Below, piece after piece: positions 22,596-31,415 of a stretch of 64,000 nucleotides of DNA. A program made the translations under genes and the position numbers. Origin of the DNA: Pseudoalteromonas sp. G4 (GTDB lineage Bacteria > Pseudomonadota > Gammaproteobacteria > Enterobacterales > Alteromonadaceae); the NCBI RefSeq assembly GCF_028875915.1, contig NZ_JAPEHW010000013.1:1-64000 (forward strand). The letters run 5' to 3'. The notes under the pieces are model-generated. The model was not told where the DNA came from. It saw nothing but the letters and a program-made list of their open reading frames with translations, and made no database searches. Position 1 is the first letter of the stretch. The number at the start of each line of letters is the position of its first letter.

Positions 22596-23114
22596 ATGAA
22601 AATTGCACAGCAAAAAGTGGTAAAACTACATTATTCAGTAATGGATAAAGACAACAATGCAATCGACAGCTCATTTGATAACGAGCCGCTTGAATTTATT
22701 GTTGGCTCAGGTTTTTTAATTCCAGGCCTAGAAACTGCGCTAATTGATAAGCAAGCTGGCGATACATTTACTGTAGAAGTATCTGCAAAGGATGGTTACG
22801 GTGAGCGTCATGATGGCCTGATGCAAGCAGTGCCAAGATCAATGTTTGAAGGCATGGACATCGAAGTAGGTATGCAATTTCGCGCAACCACTGATGAAGG
22901 CGAGCAAACAGTTGTAATCATCGACATTCAAGACGAAGATGTGGTTGTCGATGGTAACCATCCTTTATCAGGTATTGATTTAACATTTGATGTTGAAGTA
23001 CTTGAAGTACGTGATGCAACTGAAGAAGAATTGGCACATGGCCATGTTCATGGTGAAGGCGGCTGTGGTTCACACCATGATCACGTTCATGACGAAAATG
23101 GCGGCTGCTGCTAA
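22596..23114 (+). CDS. slyD: FKBP-type peptidyl-prolyl isomerase SlyD
   Basis: SlyD is a cytoplasmic prolyl isomerase, chaperone and nickel-binding protein that helps hydrogenase maturation and general folding. The FKBP half-domains flank the insert-in-flap chaperone domain (~70-130). The C-terminal tail is rich in His and Cys (HGHVHGEGGCGSHHDHVH, then GGCC), a metal-binding end. I chose the ATG at 22596 (172 residues). An upstream TTG at 22578 lies inside ygfZ and adds a tail not seen in SlyD. A strong hairpin terminator follows. Confidence 0.93.
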   Translation: MKIAQQKVVKLHYSVMDKDNNAIDSSFDNEPLEFIVGSGFLIPGLETALIDKQAGDTFTVEVSAKDGYGERHDGLMQAVPRSMFEGMDIEVGMQFRATTDEGEQTVVIIDIQDEDVVVDGNHPLSGIDLTFDVEVLEVRDATEEELAHGHVHGEGGCGSHHDHVHDENGGCC

Positions 23115-23132
23115 TAAAGCAGTAAGACCAAT

Positions 23133-23164
23133 AAAAAATAGCGCTATTGAGCGCTATTTTTTTT
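23133..23164. terminator. bidirectional terminator after slyD
   Basis: AAAAAATAGCGCT (23133-23145) pairs perfectly with AGCGCTATTTTTT (23150-23162), loop ATTG. A T run follows on the plus strand and the A run serves the minus strand. It lies between the convergent slyD and the 141-residue membrane-protein gene, whose stop codon is within the T run. Confidence 0.9.
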
Positions 23165-23579
23165 GTTTATCTAAAGCAGCAATTAAACCCGCTTGATCGT
23201 TCGTTCCAAGACGTATTTTAGTATCATCTTGTAGTACTAATTCTACCGCTTTAAAACCGTGAGCAGAATAAACAAAACCATCATGACTAATGCGAAGCCC
23301 TATGCCATGACGCCAAGAATTTGTAACAGCCTGATACGAAACAATGTTTGATAGTGGCAAAGTTTGACCAAACCAGCCAAAAGCAAAGCCCCATTTAATC
23401 GTATTATCTTTCACTGTTACTGTCATGCCATGAAATAACAAAGCAACTAACAGCACAAACCCTGCAAATAATAGTAAGCCCATAATTGGCCCAACTAAAT
23501 AAACGGCTAATAAGGTGAATGAGAAAATCCACGACATTAAAAATAAAATAGCCCAAGCCATTTGCTTATGTGAATACAT
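23154..23579 (-). CDS. small membrane protein with a PH-like C-terminal domain
   Basis: Not recognised as a named gene. The 141 residues start with two TM helices (~8-28 and ~32-52, MAWAILFLMSWIFSFTLL and GLLLFAGFVLLVALLF). A beta-rich soluble domain (~55-141) follows, resembling bacterial PH-type domains of small membrane proteins (MTVTVKDNTIKWGFAFGWFG). It lies 15 bp downstream of a DUF481 gene on the same strand and may be co-transcribed with it. The product is probably an inner-membrane protein facing the cytoplasm. Confidence 0.65.
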   Translation of the reverse strand: MYSHKQMAWAILFLMSWIFSFTLLAVYLVGPIMGLLLFAGFVLLVALLFHGMTVTVKDNTIKWGFAFGWFGQTLPLSNIVSYQAVTNSWRHGIGLRISHDGFVYSAHGFKAVELVLQDDTKIRLGTNDQAGLIAALDKQKK

Positions 23580-23594
23580 TAAGATGGTTCCTAA

Positions 23595-24377
23595 TTAATT
23601 GAAGCTAAAAACAAAAGTAGCACTTGTTTCAGCATCATAATTTCGCTTACCTGCTTCTGGCAGCGTGTTGTAACGATAAAGATAAGAAAACTTTAAACTC
23701 AGCGCACCACTGATTTGACTAACCAATGATGTTTCGGACTTAATACGCGAATTTAAACCACTTAAAGAATGTTCGGCACTAATATCTTGGTTAAAACGAG
23801 TACGCTTACTGACAATGCGCTCCCATTGCAGCGCTAGTCTTAACAAATAACCTAAATTAGATTCTTTCGATTCGGTTACTTGGTAATTCATACCTGGCCC
23901 AATATCCAAATCAATACTGTCTTTTTTGGTTTCTAAAAATCGCCAACCATAACCGGTTGCAAAACTCGCCTGTTTTTCAATACCGCTAAATCTATCAAAT
24001 TCGTAGTCACCATATAAAAATAGTGAGGTATTCTTATCTTCAAGTAAGTAATTGCTTTGCAATGAAGAGAAATAGCGCGCTGCAGACAGCCCTTTGCCGT
24101 CTTCATTTTCTTTTTTAACTAAGGAGTCAAACTTCAGCTGATTTCGCCAGTTATTTAGGTCCTGCATTAGGTTGGTTTTTAGTTTTGCACTGGATGTATT
24201 TGTGTTTCCAGTGGTAACAATAAAACCCAACTCTAAATCACCAAACAACAAGCGACCTTTGTTTTCTTTGTATCTGTCATCAACAGGTGTTTCACCATAA
24301 ATGGCAAAATCTTCGAACGGATCGGCTGCCATTACCTCAAAACAAAAACACATACACAAAAAAACTAACCAGCGCAT
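23595..24377 (-). CDS. DUF481 (YdiY-type) outer-membrane beta-barrel protein
   Basis: The 260 residues begin with a signal peptide (cleavage near VMAADP, ~18). A series of amphipathic beta strands typical of the DUF481/YdiY family then starts at GDLELGFIVTTGNTNTSSAK (~47). These are outer-membrane barrels of unclear role, sometimes annotated as salt-induced. A second, longer DUF481 protein lies at 58869-59951. A membrane PH-like gene follows closely downstream. Confidence 0.8.
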   Translation of the reverse strand: MRWLVFLCMCFCFEVMAADPFEDFAIYGETPVDDRYKENKGRLLFGDLELGFIVTTGNTNTSSAKLKTNLMQDLNNWRNQLKFDSLVKKENEDGKGLSAARYFSSLQSNYLLEDKNTSLFLYGDYEFDRFSGIEKQASFATGYGWRFLETKKDSIDLDIGPGMNYQVTESKESNLGYLLRLALQWERIVSKRTRFNQDISAEHSLSGLNSRIKSETSLVSQISGALSLKFSYLYRYNTLPEAGKRNYDAETSATFVFSFN

Positions 24378-24499
24378 TACAAACTACTTCAAACCTCTAT
24401 TCGTAAATGAAACCCTAGCTTAACTAAACCAATTCAAAAAATCCGCGCAAAAAGTGTAATTTTGCTAACAAATTTTTAAAAACTTACCGAGTGACTGAA

Positions 24500-24814
24500 T
24501 TATTTCCAAAGCACGTGAACAAACGGCGCAGCCTTGTCGCGACTAATCAATATTCTGGCAAATAATACATCTTGGTTTTCAAATTCCAAACCAACTAATA
24601 CTTGAATATAAAGCTCTGGTTCAATTTCAAATTCAGTAAATTCTTGCCAAGATTCGTCCGGTTCACTTTCTTCAATAAAACCAAGATCCTCTCGATACTT
24701 GTTGAATTCAACAATATCTTGCTCAGAAAGGTTATCAGGTGCAAGTTCTAAAAACACCTCATAAGCGTGGTTGGTGGCTTCTTCAATAGTCCACAAATGA
24801 TCTTCTTGCGTCAT
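24500..24814 (-). CDS. yciU: YciU family dsDNA-mimic protein (DUF440)
   Basis: The 104 residues are strongly acidic and match the YciU/HI1450 family (HAYEVFLELAPDNLSEQDIVEFN, then LFARILISRDKAAPFVHVLW). HI1450 of Haemophilus mimics double-stranded DNA charge and binds HU. Whether this one does is inference. I chose the ATG at 24814. A TTG 12 bp upstream is also in frame but less likely. It stands alone, after the terminator of the RND pair. Confidence 0.85.
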   Translation of the reverse strand: MTQEDHLWTIEEATNHAYEVFLELAPDNLSEQDIVEFNKYREDLGFIEESEPDESWQEFTEFEIEPELYIQVLVGLEFENQDVLFARILISRDKAAPFVHVLWK

Positions 24815-24850
24815 AATTATGCTCAAAAATTTTTTCTAATTATATCAAAA

Positions 24851-24881
24851 CAAAAAAGGCAAAGAAGTCCCTCTTTGCCTT
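24851..24881 (-). terminator. terminator of the first RND operon
   Basis: AAGGCAAAGA (24856-24865) pairs with TCTTTGCCTT (24872-24881), a 10-bp perfect stem. TTTTTTG follows on the minus strand. It lies just after the RND permease stop. Confidence 0.88.
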
Positions 24882-24906
24882 ATATTTTGTGATTTTAACT
24901 AGCGCA

Positions 24907-27900
24907 CTACTCGCTTGCGAGCTTGGCCTTTACTTTTTCACGCATTGTTTGAATTAGCGCGTAGAAAATCGGAATAAGCAGCGTACCGAAAATCGTTGCA
25001 GCCAACATACCCGCAAGTACAGTTAAACCTAAGCTAACTCGGCTACCGGCACCTGCACCAGTTGCAAATACCAAGGGTAAAACACCCAGCACAAACGAGA
25101 ACGCCGTCATGAGTACTGCTCTAAAACGCAGCCTTGCTGCATTAAGCGCAGAATCAAATATGCTATGCCCTGCTGCTCGTTGTTCCATCGCAAATTCAAC
25201 AATCAAAATTGCCGTTTTGGTGGAGAGACCAATCAGCAATATTAAACCCACTTGGGCATAAATATTGTTAGCCATACCAACAGCATAAAGTGCAGCCATC
25301 GCACCAAAAATCGCCAATGGTACTGCTGCGATTACCGAGAACGGAATCGTCCAACTTTCATATTGTGCCACTAAGAATAAGTAAACAAAGATAATCGCTA
25401 AACCGAATAGTAACGGTGCTAAGTTACCAGCTTGGATTTCTTGTTTAGTTTGTCCAGCCCAATCGTAGATATAACCTGTTGGTAACTGAGCTGAAAGCTC
25501 TTGCATTACTTTAATCGCCTCACCACTTGAGTAACCAGGTGCAGGTTGACCTGTAATACTCGCACTACGATATAGATTAAAATGGTTAATACTGGTTGGG
25601 CCTAAAATTGGCTCAAGGCTGGCAAGCGTAGTTAATGGTACCATTTCACCATTGCTGGCACGCACATAGTAATTATTCAAATCAGACGGATCTTTACGAT
25701 ATTCCGTTTCCGCTTGAATAACCACCTGATAAGTACGCCCAAACTGGTTAAAGTCATTAATATATAACGAGCCTAATTGCGCTTGTAACGTAACAAACAC
25801 ATCACTTAGCGCAACACCTTGCGCCTTTGCTTTATCACGGTCAATTTCTAAAAAGTACTGCGGTACATTGGCACGGAAAGTACTAAATACACGGCTTAAT
25901 TCTGGGCGTTGGTTTGCTTCATAAATTAAACCATTCATTACCTGCGCCAGTTCATTTGGGTCGCGACCTTCGCTATCAAGTAATCTAAATTCAAAACCTG
26001 AACTCGTACCTAACCCTGGAATTGGCGGTGGGTTAAAGACAAAAATTTGCGCATCAGGCATCGCAAATAACTGCCCCATTAAACGCGGAATAATTTGCCT
26101 TAAACCAAGTTCTGGTGCTGTACGCTCTTCCCAGTCTTTTAAGATAATAATACCTAAACCATTATTTGAACCTGGGCCACCTAACAGCGAACTACCCGAC
26201 ACCGAAATAAAATCAGTGACTGCTGGGTCAGCCAAAATAACTTCATTGATTTTCGCCATTACTTCAGCGGTACGACCACTTGCCGCCGCATCCGGCAATT
26301 GCACATCAACAAATAAATAACCTTGGTCTTCAGCAGGAACGAAAGCTGTAGGAACCGATTTTGTTAGCCAACCTGTGGCTGCAAAAAGCAATACAGTTAC
26401 AACCCCCACTCGCGCAGAACGTTTTAATAACCAATTTACGCTAGAAGAATATTTTTTCGTTGATGATTCAATACCACGTTCAACAGGTGCAAGCCATTTC
26501 ACTGGCTTCATTGCTTTTTCACTTAGTAGCAATGTACATAGCGCGGGGCTTAGTGTCAGTGCGTTAATCGATGAAATTAATACAGCAAAAGAAATTGTCA
26601 CCGAGAACTGCTTATAAAGCTCACCTGTAATGCCCGGCATAAAACCAACCGGTACAAATACCGCTAAAAGAACTAAAGTGGTCGCCACAATTGGTCCTGA
26701 CACTTGTTCCATTGCTTTGGTTACCGCCTCTTTAATAGGCAGTTTCTCTTCTTTTAAAATACGCTCAACGTTCTCAATAACAACAATCGCATCATCAACC
26801 ACGATACCAATTGCCAGTACAAGGCCAAATAATGTGATGGTGTTAATTGAGTAACCCATCAACATCATAAAGGCAAACGTACCTACCAAAGATACTGGAA
26901 TAGCCACAGAAGGAATAAGCGTTGCACGCCAGTTTTGTAAAAACAAGAACACCACTAAAATTACCAAGGCAACCGCTTGGTAAAGGGTAATTACTACTTC
27001 ATCAATTGAACGGTTAATAAACTCGGTAGTGTCGTAAGGAATACTGTAATGAAGGCCATCTGGGAAACGTTCCGCAAGAATTTCCATCTCTTTTTTAACA
27101 TTTGCCGCCACTTCAGTCGCGTTTGCATCAGGTAATTGGTAGATAACTAAAAACGCGGTATCGTCACCGTTTAATTTAGCAGTAAAGCCATAAATTTTAG
27201 AACCTAGCTCAATACGACCAATATCTGATAAACGAACAAAATTGCCTTCATTAGTGGCACGAATAATCGTATCACCAAATTCATCCGGTGTTTTTAAACG
27301 TCCGCGCGCTTGAATCGAGTATTCAAATTGCTGATTTTTGGGAGCAGGGCTTGCACCTAATTTACCCGCGGCAACAATTAAGTTTTGCTCTTTTAGTGCA
27401 TTTTGCACATCCGATACAGCCACCCCAAGCGACGCCATTTTATTTGGGTTTAGCCAAATACGCATTGAGTAAGTTTTTTCACCCATCACTTCTGCATTGG
27501 CAACACCTGGAATACGACCTAGCGGCTCGGTTAAGTAGTTGGTTGCATAGTTACTTAAGAAAATATCGTCGAGGTTTTCTTGTGAACTATAAAGTGTTAC
27601 ACCCAAGAGCATATTGCTTGACTGTTTTCGTACCACAACGCCTTGACGCTTAACTTCTTCAGGTAACCCAGCCTCAGCTAATGCTACGCGGTTTTGTACG
27701 TTAACCTGCGCCATATCATCGTCAGTACCAACTTTAAAGTACACAGTGATCGTGGCTGTACCATTATTGGCCGCTGTAGATTCGATGTAGAGCATATCTT
27801 CCACACCATTGATTTGCTCTTCAATGGGCCGGATCACCGACTCCTCTACAACTTGTGCACTTGCACCAGGATAAACTGCCGTTACCTGAATTTGCGGTGG

Positions 27901-28020
27901 CGTGATCTCTGGGTACATGTTTACAGGTAGCAGGTATAACGAAATTAAACCCGCAAGCGTTATAACAATCGAAATAACCAGCGCAAATTTAGGCCGATTA
28001 ATAAACGTTTTACTAATCAT
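24907..28020 (-). CDS. RND multidrug efflux permease, AcrB/HAE1 type
   Basis: The 1037 residues have the AcrB plan: TM1 at 9-29, large periplasmic porter/docking loops (~35-335 and ~560-870) and two sets of TM helices. The proton relay is complete: Asp409-Asp410 in [19 protein letters not shown] (TM4) and Lys935 in [15 protein letters not shown] (TM10). It should be the inner-membrane pump of a tripartite drug exporter. The adaptor gene lies 9 bp upstream. No outer-membrane channel gene is next to it, so it probably uses a TolC encoded elsewhere. Confidence 0.95.
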   Translation of the reverse strand: MISKTFINRPKFALVISIVITLAGLISLYLLPVNMYPEITPPQIQVTAVYPGASAQVVEESVIRPIEEQINGVEDMLYIESTAANNGTATITVYFKVGTDDDMAQVNVQNRVALAEAGLPEEVKRQGVVVRKQSSNMLLGVTLYSSQENLDDIFLSNYATNYLTEPLGRIPGVANAEVMGEKTYSMRIWLNPNKMASLGVAVSDVQNALKEQNLIVAAGKLGASPAPKNQQFEYSIQARGRLKTPDEFGDTIIRATNEGNFVRLSDIGRIELGSKIYGFTAKLNGDDTAFLVIYQLPDANATEVAANVKKEMEILAERFPDGLHYSIPYDTTEFINRSIDEVVITLYQAVALVILVVFLFLQNWRATLIPSVAIPVSLVGTFAFMMLMGYSINTITLFGLVLAIGIVVDDAIVVIENVERILKEEKLPIKEAVTKAMEQVSGPIVATTLVLLAVFVPVGFMPGITGELYKQFSVTISFAVLISSINALTLSPALCTLLLSEKAMKPVKWLAPVERGIESSTKKYSSSVNWLLKRSARVGVVTVLLFAATGWLTKSVPTAFVPAEDQGYLFVDVQLPDAAASGRTAEVMAKINEVILADPAVTDFISVSGSSLLGGPGSNNGLGIIILKDWEERTAPELGLRQIIPRLMGQLFAMPDAQIFVFNPPPIPGLGTSSGFEFRLLDSEGRDPNELAQVMNGLIYEANQRPELSRVFSTFRANVPQYFLEIDRDKAKAQGVALSDVFVTLQAQLGSLYINDFNQFGRTYQVVIQAETEYRKDPSDLNNYYVRASNGEMVPLTTLASLEPILGPTSINHFNLYRSASITGQPAPGYSSGEAIKVMQELSAQLPTGYIYDWAGQTKQEIQAGNLAPLLFGLAIIFVYLFLVAQYESWTIPFSVIAAVPLAIFGAMAALYAVGMANNIYAQVGLILLIGLSTKTAILIVEFAMEQRAAGHSIFDSALNAARLRFRAVLMTAFSFVLGVLPLVFATGAGAGSRVSLGLTVLAGMLAATIFGTLLIPIFYALIQTMREKVKAKLASE

Positions 28021-28029
28021 TTATCTCAC

Positions 28030-29220
28030 CTACTCTGCGCTGTTTGTGATAACACCAGTTACCGCATCTACATTTTTATCAACAGGGTTTACTTCAACGC
28101 CAGGGCGCACCTTTTGTAGGCCTTCAATGATAATTCTCTCGCCTGCTTCAATGCCTGAATTTACTACCCACATGGCATTAACACGACGACCTAAATCAAC
28201 ATGACGGGTAGTTACTTTATTGTTGCTATCTACAACCAATACAAACTTACCTTGCTGATTTTCTTGTACAGCAGCCTGAGGCACTAACGCCATTTGCGAT
28301 TTATTTTTACTCTCAGCAATCAGCTTTACAAATAAGCCTGGTAACACAATGCCATTTGGATTAGGGAAAGTCGCTCGAAGCTCAACAGTACCTGTATTAC
28401 TGTCAATTTTAGTATCGGCAAAATCGAGCATGCCTGCTTCTGCATATTCAGTGTTATTTGGTAAACGAATTTTTAAATCAATCGGTACTTGTTCAGGGCT
28501 TTTTATATTGTGATGTTCCTGCAAGTAAGTGGTGTAAAGCGCCTCTTCTACTGAGAAGTTTACATAAATTGGATCAATTGCAGTGATTGTCGCAAGCACA
28601 CCACTTTGTGGGCTAATAATATTACCCACATCAATGTTAACTCGGCCAATTTGACCATCAAATGGCGCACTAATTTCAGTGTAGCTTAAATCAAGCTTGG
28701 CTTTTTTAAGCGCCGCTTCACCTGCTTTTACTGCAGCTTGTGTTTGCGCTGCATTAGTAATCAATTTGTCTAAATCGGATTGAGAAATAAAGCCTTGGTC
28801 TGCAACTTCTTTACCACGTTTTAAATCACGTGCAGCGCCAGCAGCCCCTGCAATTTTTGATTTAAGGTCTGCATCATATTGCGCCACTAACGCTTGGTAT
28901 TCACTCGGGTCTATTTTTAACAATAAATCGTCTTTTTTAACCTTAGAGCCTTCCACAAACTTACGTTCAATCAATTCGCCCTGAACGCGAGTAGTGATTT
29001 CAGCTTCTTTAGAAGCTTGTGTGCGTGCTGTAAACTCACGGTAAGTACCTACTAAATCACTGTTGACCGTATAAACAGAAACGGCTGGAGCTGGCGCCTT
29101 TTGCACTACTTGTTCTTTACCACACCCTGTTAAAGCTATTGGCCCTAACAAGATACAACTAACAAACAGAGCCGATTTAGTCGGGCAACTAATCTTTTTT
29201 AATGTGGTTCTTACATGCAA
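28030..29220 (-). CDS. RND periplasmic adaptor lipoprotein, AcrA type
   Basis: Membrane-fusion partner of the pump downstream. It shows a lipoprotein signal (ALFVSCILLGPIALTGC), the lipoyl/barrel-sandwich halves (EITTRVQGELIERKFVEGSKVKKDDLLLKIDP and SYTEISAPFDGQIGRVNIDVGN) and a coiled-coil hairpin between them. The start is uncertain. The frame is open to an ATG at 29319, but that would place about 45 residues before the signal peptide. An in-frame TTG at 29220 gives 396 residues, the AcrA length. A well-spaced GGGAG lies before an out-of-frame ATG followed at once by TAA, and the codon where a GTG start would fit reads GTA. Confidence 0.88.
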   Translation of the reverse strand: MHVRTTLKKISCPTKSALFVSCILLGPIALTGCGKEQVVQKAPAPAVSVYTVNSDLVGTYREFTARTQASKEAEITTRVQGELIERKFVEGSKVKKDDLLLKIDPSEYQALVAQYDADLKSKIAGAAGAARDLKRGKEVADQGFISQSDLDKLITNAAQTQAAVKAGEAALKKAKLDLSYTEISAPFDGQIGRVNIDVGNIISPQSGVLATITAIDPIYVNFSVEEALYTTYLQEHHNIKSPEQVPIDLKIRLPNNTEYAEAGMLDFADTKIDSNTGTVELRATFPNPNGIVLPGLFVKLIAESKNKSQMALVPQAAVQENQQGKFVLVVDSNNKVTTRHVDLGRRVNAMWVVNSGIEAGERIIIEGLQKVRPGVEVNPVDKNVDAVTGVITNSAE

Positions 29221-29363
29221 CTCTCCCTTATCACAAATAGAGCAAATTTTTGTTTCCGGCAAAAGCGCCGAAATTTCTAATAAAATCTTCTGGTTATCAA
29301 TCATAATACGACATGACATTAAATGTAATTTAATATTTAACTAATTTTTAGCAAATCAACATG

Positions 29364-29388
29364 AGCATATTTTTAAATCTAATATGCT
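29364..29388. promoter_or_regulatory. candidate operator dyad between the RND adaptor and echA-like genes
   Basis: AGCATATT (29364-29371) and AATATGCT (29381-29388) form an 8-bp inverted repeat with a 9-bp spacer in the divergent intergenic region. No regulator gene is adjacent. AT-rich dyads arise by chance, so this is tentative. Confidence 0.3.
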
Positions 29389-29490
29389 GAATAACGCCGT
29401 TATTTTGCAAAGAAAATATGAACCTAGCGTGAAGTATGGCGCTTTACAGGGGCTTTTTTCCACGTTAATCTCAAACCCTTAACAGGTCGG

Positions 29491-30303
29491 ATGAGAATAA
29501 AAATGAAGCACCTAATCACCTTAAGTATTGATGCAGGAATTGCCACTGTCACCTTTGACCGCGCTGAAAAACTAAATGCACTTAGTTTTGATAGTTTTAT
29601 CCAGCTCGACAGCATTATTAAACAACTTAAAAAAGAAAAGTCATTGCGCTTAGTCATTATTGACGCAAATGGCAGTGATTTTTGTACTGGCCTAGATGTT
29701 AAAAGTATCAGTCGCTCTGCAATTACTATGGTTAAGTTATTGTTTAAATGGCTGCCCGGCAATGCAAATTTAGCACAGCGCGTCACCCTTGGTTGGCAAG
29801 AAATAAAAGCGCCGGTCATTTGTAAAATTCATGGCCGTTGTTTTGGTGGCGGTATGCAAATAGCTTTAGGTGCCGACTTTCGCCTTGCCAGTAAAGATGC
29901 CCAGCTTTCAATTATGGAAGCGCGCTGGGGGCTCACGCCTGATATGGCTGGCAGTGTGATGCTGCAAGGCTTAATGCCTTATGACCAAGCATTAAAGCTC
30001 ACTCACCTTGCTGACCCAATTGATGCAAAAACAGCTCTTTCGCTTAATTTAGTTACTGAGGTCTGTGATGATTTAAACAAACGCTGCGAACAACTTAAGG
30101 ATGCACTCTTAGAAAAATCACCAGACGCCCTAGCTGCTAACAAACGTACGTATCAAAAGCATATGTTAGTTAATCGCCGTAAATTACTAGCCGCAGAAAC
30201 ACTAAATCAAATTAAAATTTTACGCGGTAAAAATGTAAAGCGTGCAATAAATAACCGATTAAAAGACGAATCAAAACCCTTCTTCGACTCTGCAAACTGG
30301 TAA
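29491..30303 (+). CDS. enoyl-CoA hydratase/isomerase (crotonase) family protein
   Basis: The 270 residues form one crotonase domain. The first oxyanion-hole region is around DFCTGLDVKSI (~62-72). The second is in CFGGGMQIALGADFRLAS (~117-134), followed by EARWGLTPDMAG. Substrate and exact reaction (hydration or double-bond isomerisation of an acyl-CoA) cannot be told from sequence. It stands alone, divergent from the first RND adaptor. The ATG at 29503 is an alternative start. Confidence 0.85.
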   Translation: MRIKMKHLITLSIDAGIATVTFDRAEKLNALSFDSFIQLDSIIKQLKKEKSLRLVIIDANGSDFCTGLDVKSISRSAITMVKLLFKWLPGNANLAQRVTLGWQEIKAPVICKIHGRCFGGGMQIALGADFRLASKDAQLSIMEARWGLTPDMAGSVMLQGLMPYDQALKLTHLADPIDAKTALSLNLVTEVCDDLNKRCEQLKDALLEKSPDALAANKRTYQKHMLVNRRKLLAAETLNQIKILRGKNVKRAINNRLKDESKPFFDSANW

Positions 30304-30351
30304 CGACTAAAGACCAGTAGATCTGGCATAAAGCTGTGGTAGGCTAGCAAT

Positions 30352-30711
30352 ATGAAATATATTTTTAGTCTGATTATTTTACTCTCAGCCCTTGGAATTG
30401 CCCACGGGCTGCTGTTTTTGCTTGATTTTAAATTTCCGCCTGCGGTGCTCGCTATGGGGGTATTATTACTTGCGCTCAAATTAAATATAGTGTCGCTGAA
30501 AAAGTGTGAAGTCGCGGGTAATCTATTACTTAAATATTTCCCGCTTTTTTTCATTCCAGCAGGGGTGGGTATCATTCAGCATTTAGACCTAATAAAGGAA
30601 AATCTATTTTTAATTATTTTCTCAGTACTTGCTGCCACCATAGGTACTTTGTTTATTGTTGGGAAAGTAGCAAGTTTACTTTTTGCATCTAACGATAAGG
30701 AACAATCATGA
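30352..30711 (+). CDS. CidA/LrgA family membrane protein
   Basis: A 119-residue protein with four predicted TM helices. It carries the LrgA/YohJ features PPAVLAMGVLLLALKLNIVSL and FFIPAGVGIIQHLDLI. The family has holin-like topology and is linked in some species to pyruvate uptake and control of cell lysis. Its stop overlaps the next gene start by 4 bp (ATGA), so the LrgA/LrgB pair is translationally coupled. Confidence 0.88.
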   Translation: MKYIFSLIILLSALGIAHGLLFLLDFKFPPAVLAMGVLLLALKLNIVSLKKCEVAGNLLLKYFPLFFIPAGVGIIQHLDLIKENLFLIIFSVLAATIGTLFIVGKVASLLFASNDKEQS

Positions 30712-31400
30712 GCTTACTTTTGATTGTTCTCTCGCCAATATGTTTTTTTGTCTTTAAATGGCTTCAAACTCATTATCTTAAGCACAGTTTATGTAACCCC
30801 ATTTTGTTAAGTATTTCACTGATAAGTTTAGTACTGATATGGGGGGATATTAGTTATGCACAGTTTGCCGAGGTAAACACCCCGTTTTTCTGGTTATTAG
30901 ATTTGGCCATTGTGGCGCTCGCTATTCCACTTTACAAAGAGTCACGTACCATCAAAAAAGCAACATGGCGTTACATTCTATGCAGTGTTATTGGGGTTGC
31001 AAGCTCATCCATTATTGCAATGTTAACAGCATACAGCTTGGGCGCGAGTGAGCAACTGGTTGTCAGTCTTGCTCCTAATGCGGTGACCACCCCCATCGCA
31101 ATTGAGGTAAGTGAGCAACTTGCTGGTATTAGTGCACTTTCGGCTGTTGTGGTTATTTGCGTTGGTATTTTTGGTGCAGTGATCGGTTTACCTTTGCTTC
31201 GCTTTTTTGGTGTAAAGCATGTTCCAAGTCAAGGACTCGCTCTCGGCGCGGCCTGCCATGCGGTTGGTACAGCAAGGGCAATTGAAGTTGATGAACGCAT
31301 GGGTGCATTTGCATCGGTTAGCTTAGTATTAAGCGCCATATTGACGCCATTACTATTACCTGTAATCTATACCCTATTAAGTCTCATATTTACAACCTAA
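30708..31400 (+). CDS. CidB/LrgB family membrane protein
   Basis: The 230 residues give six or seven TM helices. The LrgB/YohK signature region includes SLAPNAVTTPIAIEVSEQLAG and the conserved GAACHAVGTARAIE near residue 180. It acts with the overlapping upstream LrgA-type gene. Whether this pair moves pyruvate or influences lysis here is unknown. Confidence 0.9.
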   Translation: MSLLLIVLSPICFFVFKWLQTHYLKHSLCNPILLSISLISLVLIWGDISYAQFAEVNTPFFWLLDLAIVALAIPLYKESRTIKKATWRYILCSVIGVASSSIIAMLTAYSLGASEQLVVSLAPNAVTTPIAIEVSEQLAGISALSAVVVICVGIFGAVIGLPLLRFFGVKHVPSQGLALGAACHAVGTARAIEVDERMGAFASVSLVLSAILTPLLLPVIYTLLSLIFTT

Positions 31401-31415
31401 CTTAACGGTAAATAA

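Noticed and set aside
24856-24881. Hairpin considered as a regulatory leader of yciU
   Set aside because: The T run follows the RND permease stop on the minus strand, so a simple terminator explains it.
29424-29819. 131-codon minus-strand open frame overlapping the start of the crotonase gene
   Set aside because: The sense strand encodes a clear crotonase. The antisense product has no family features.
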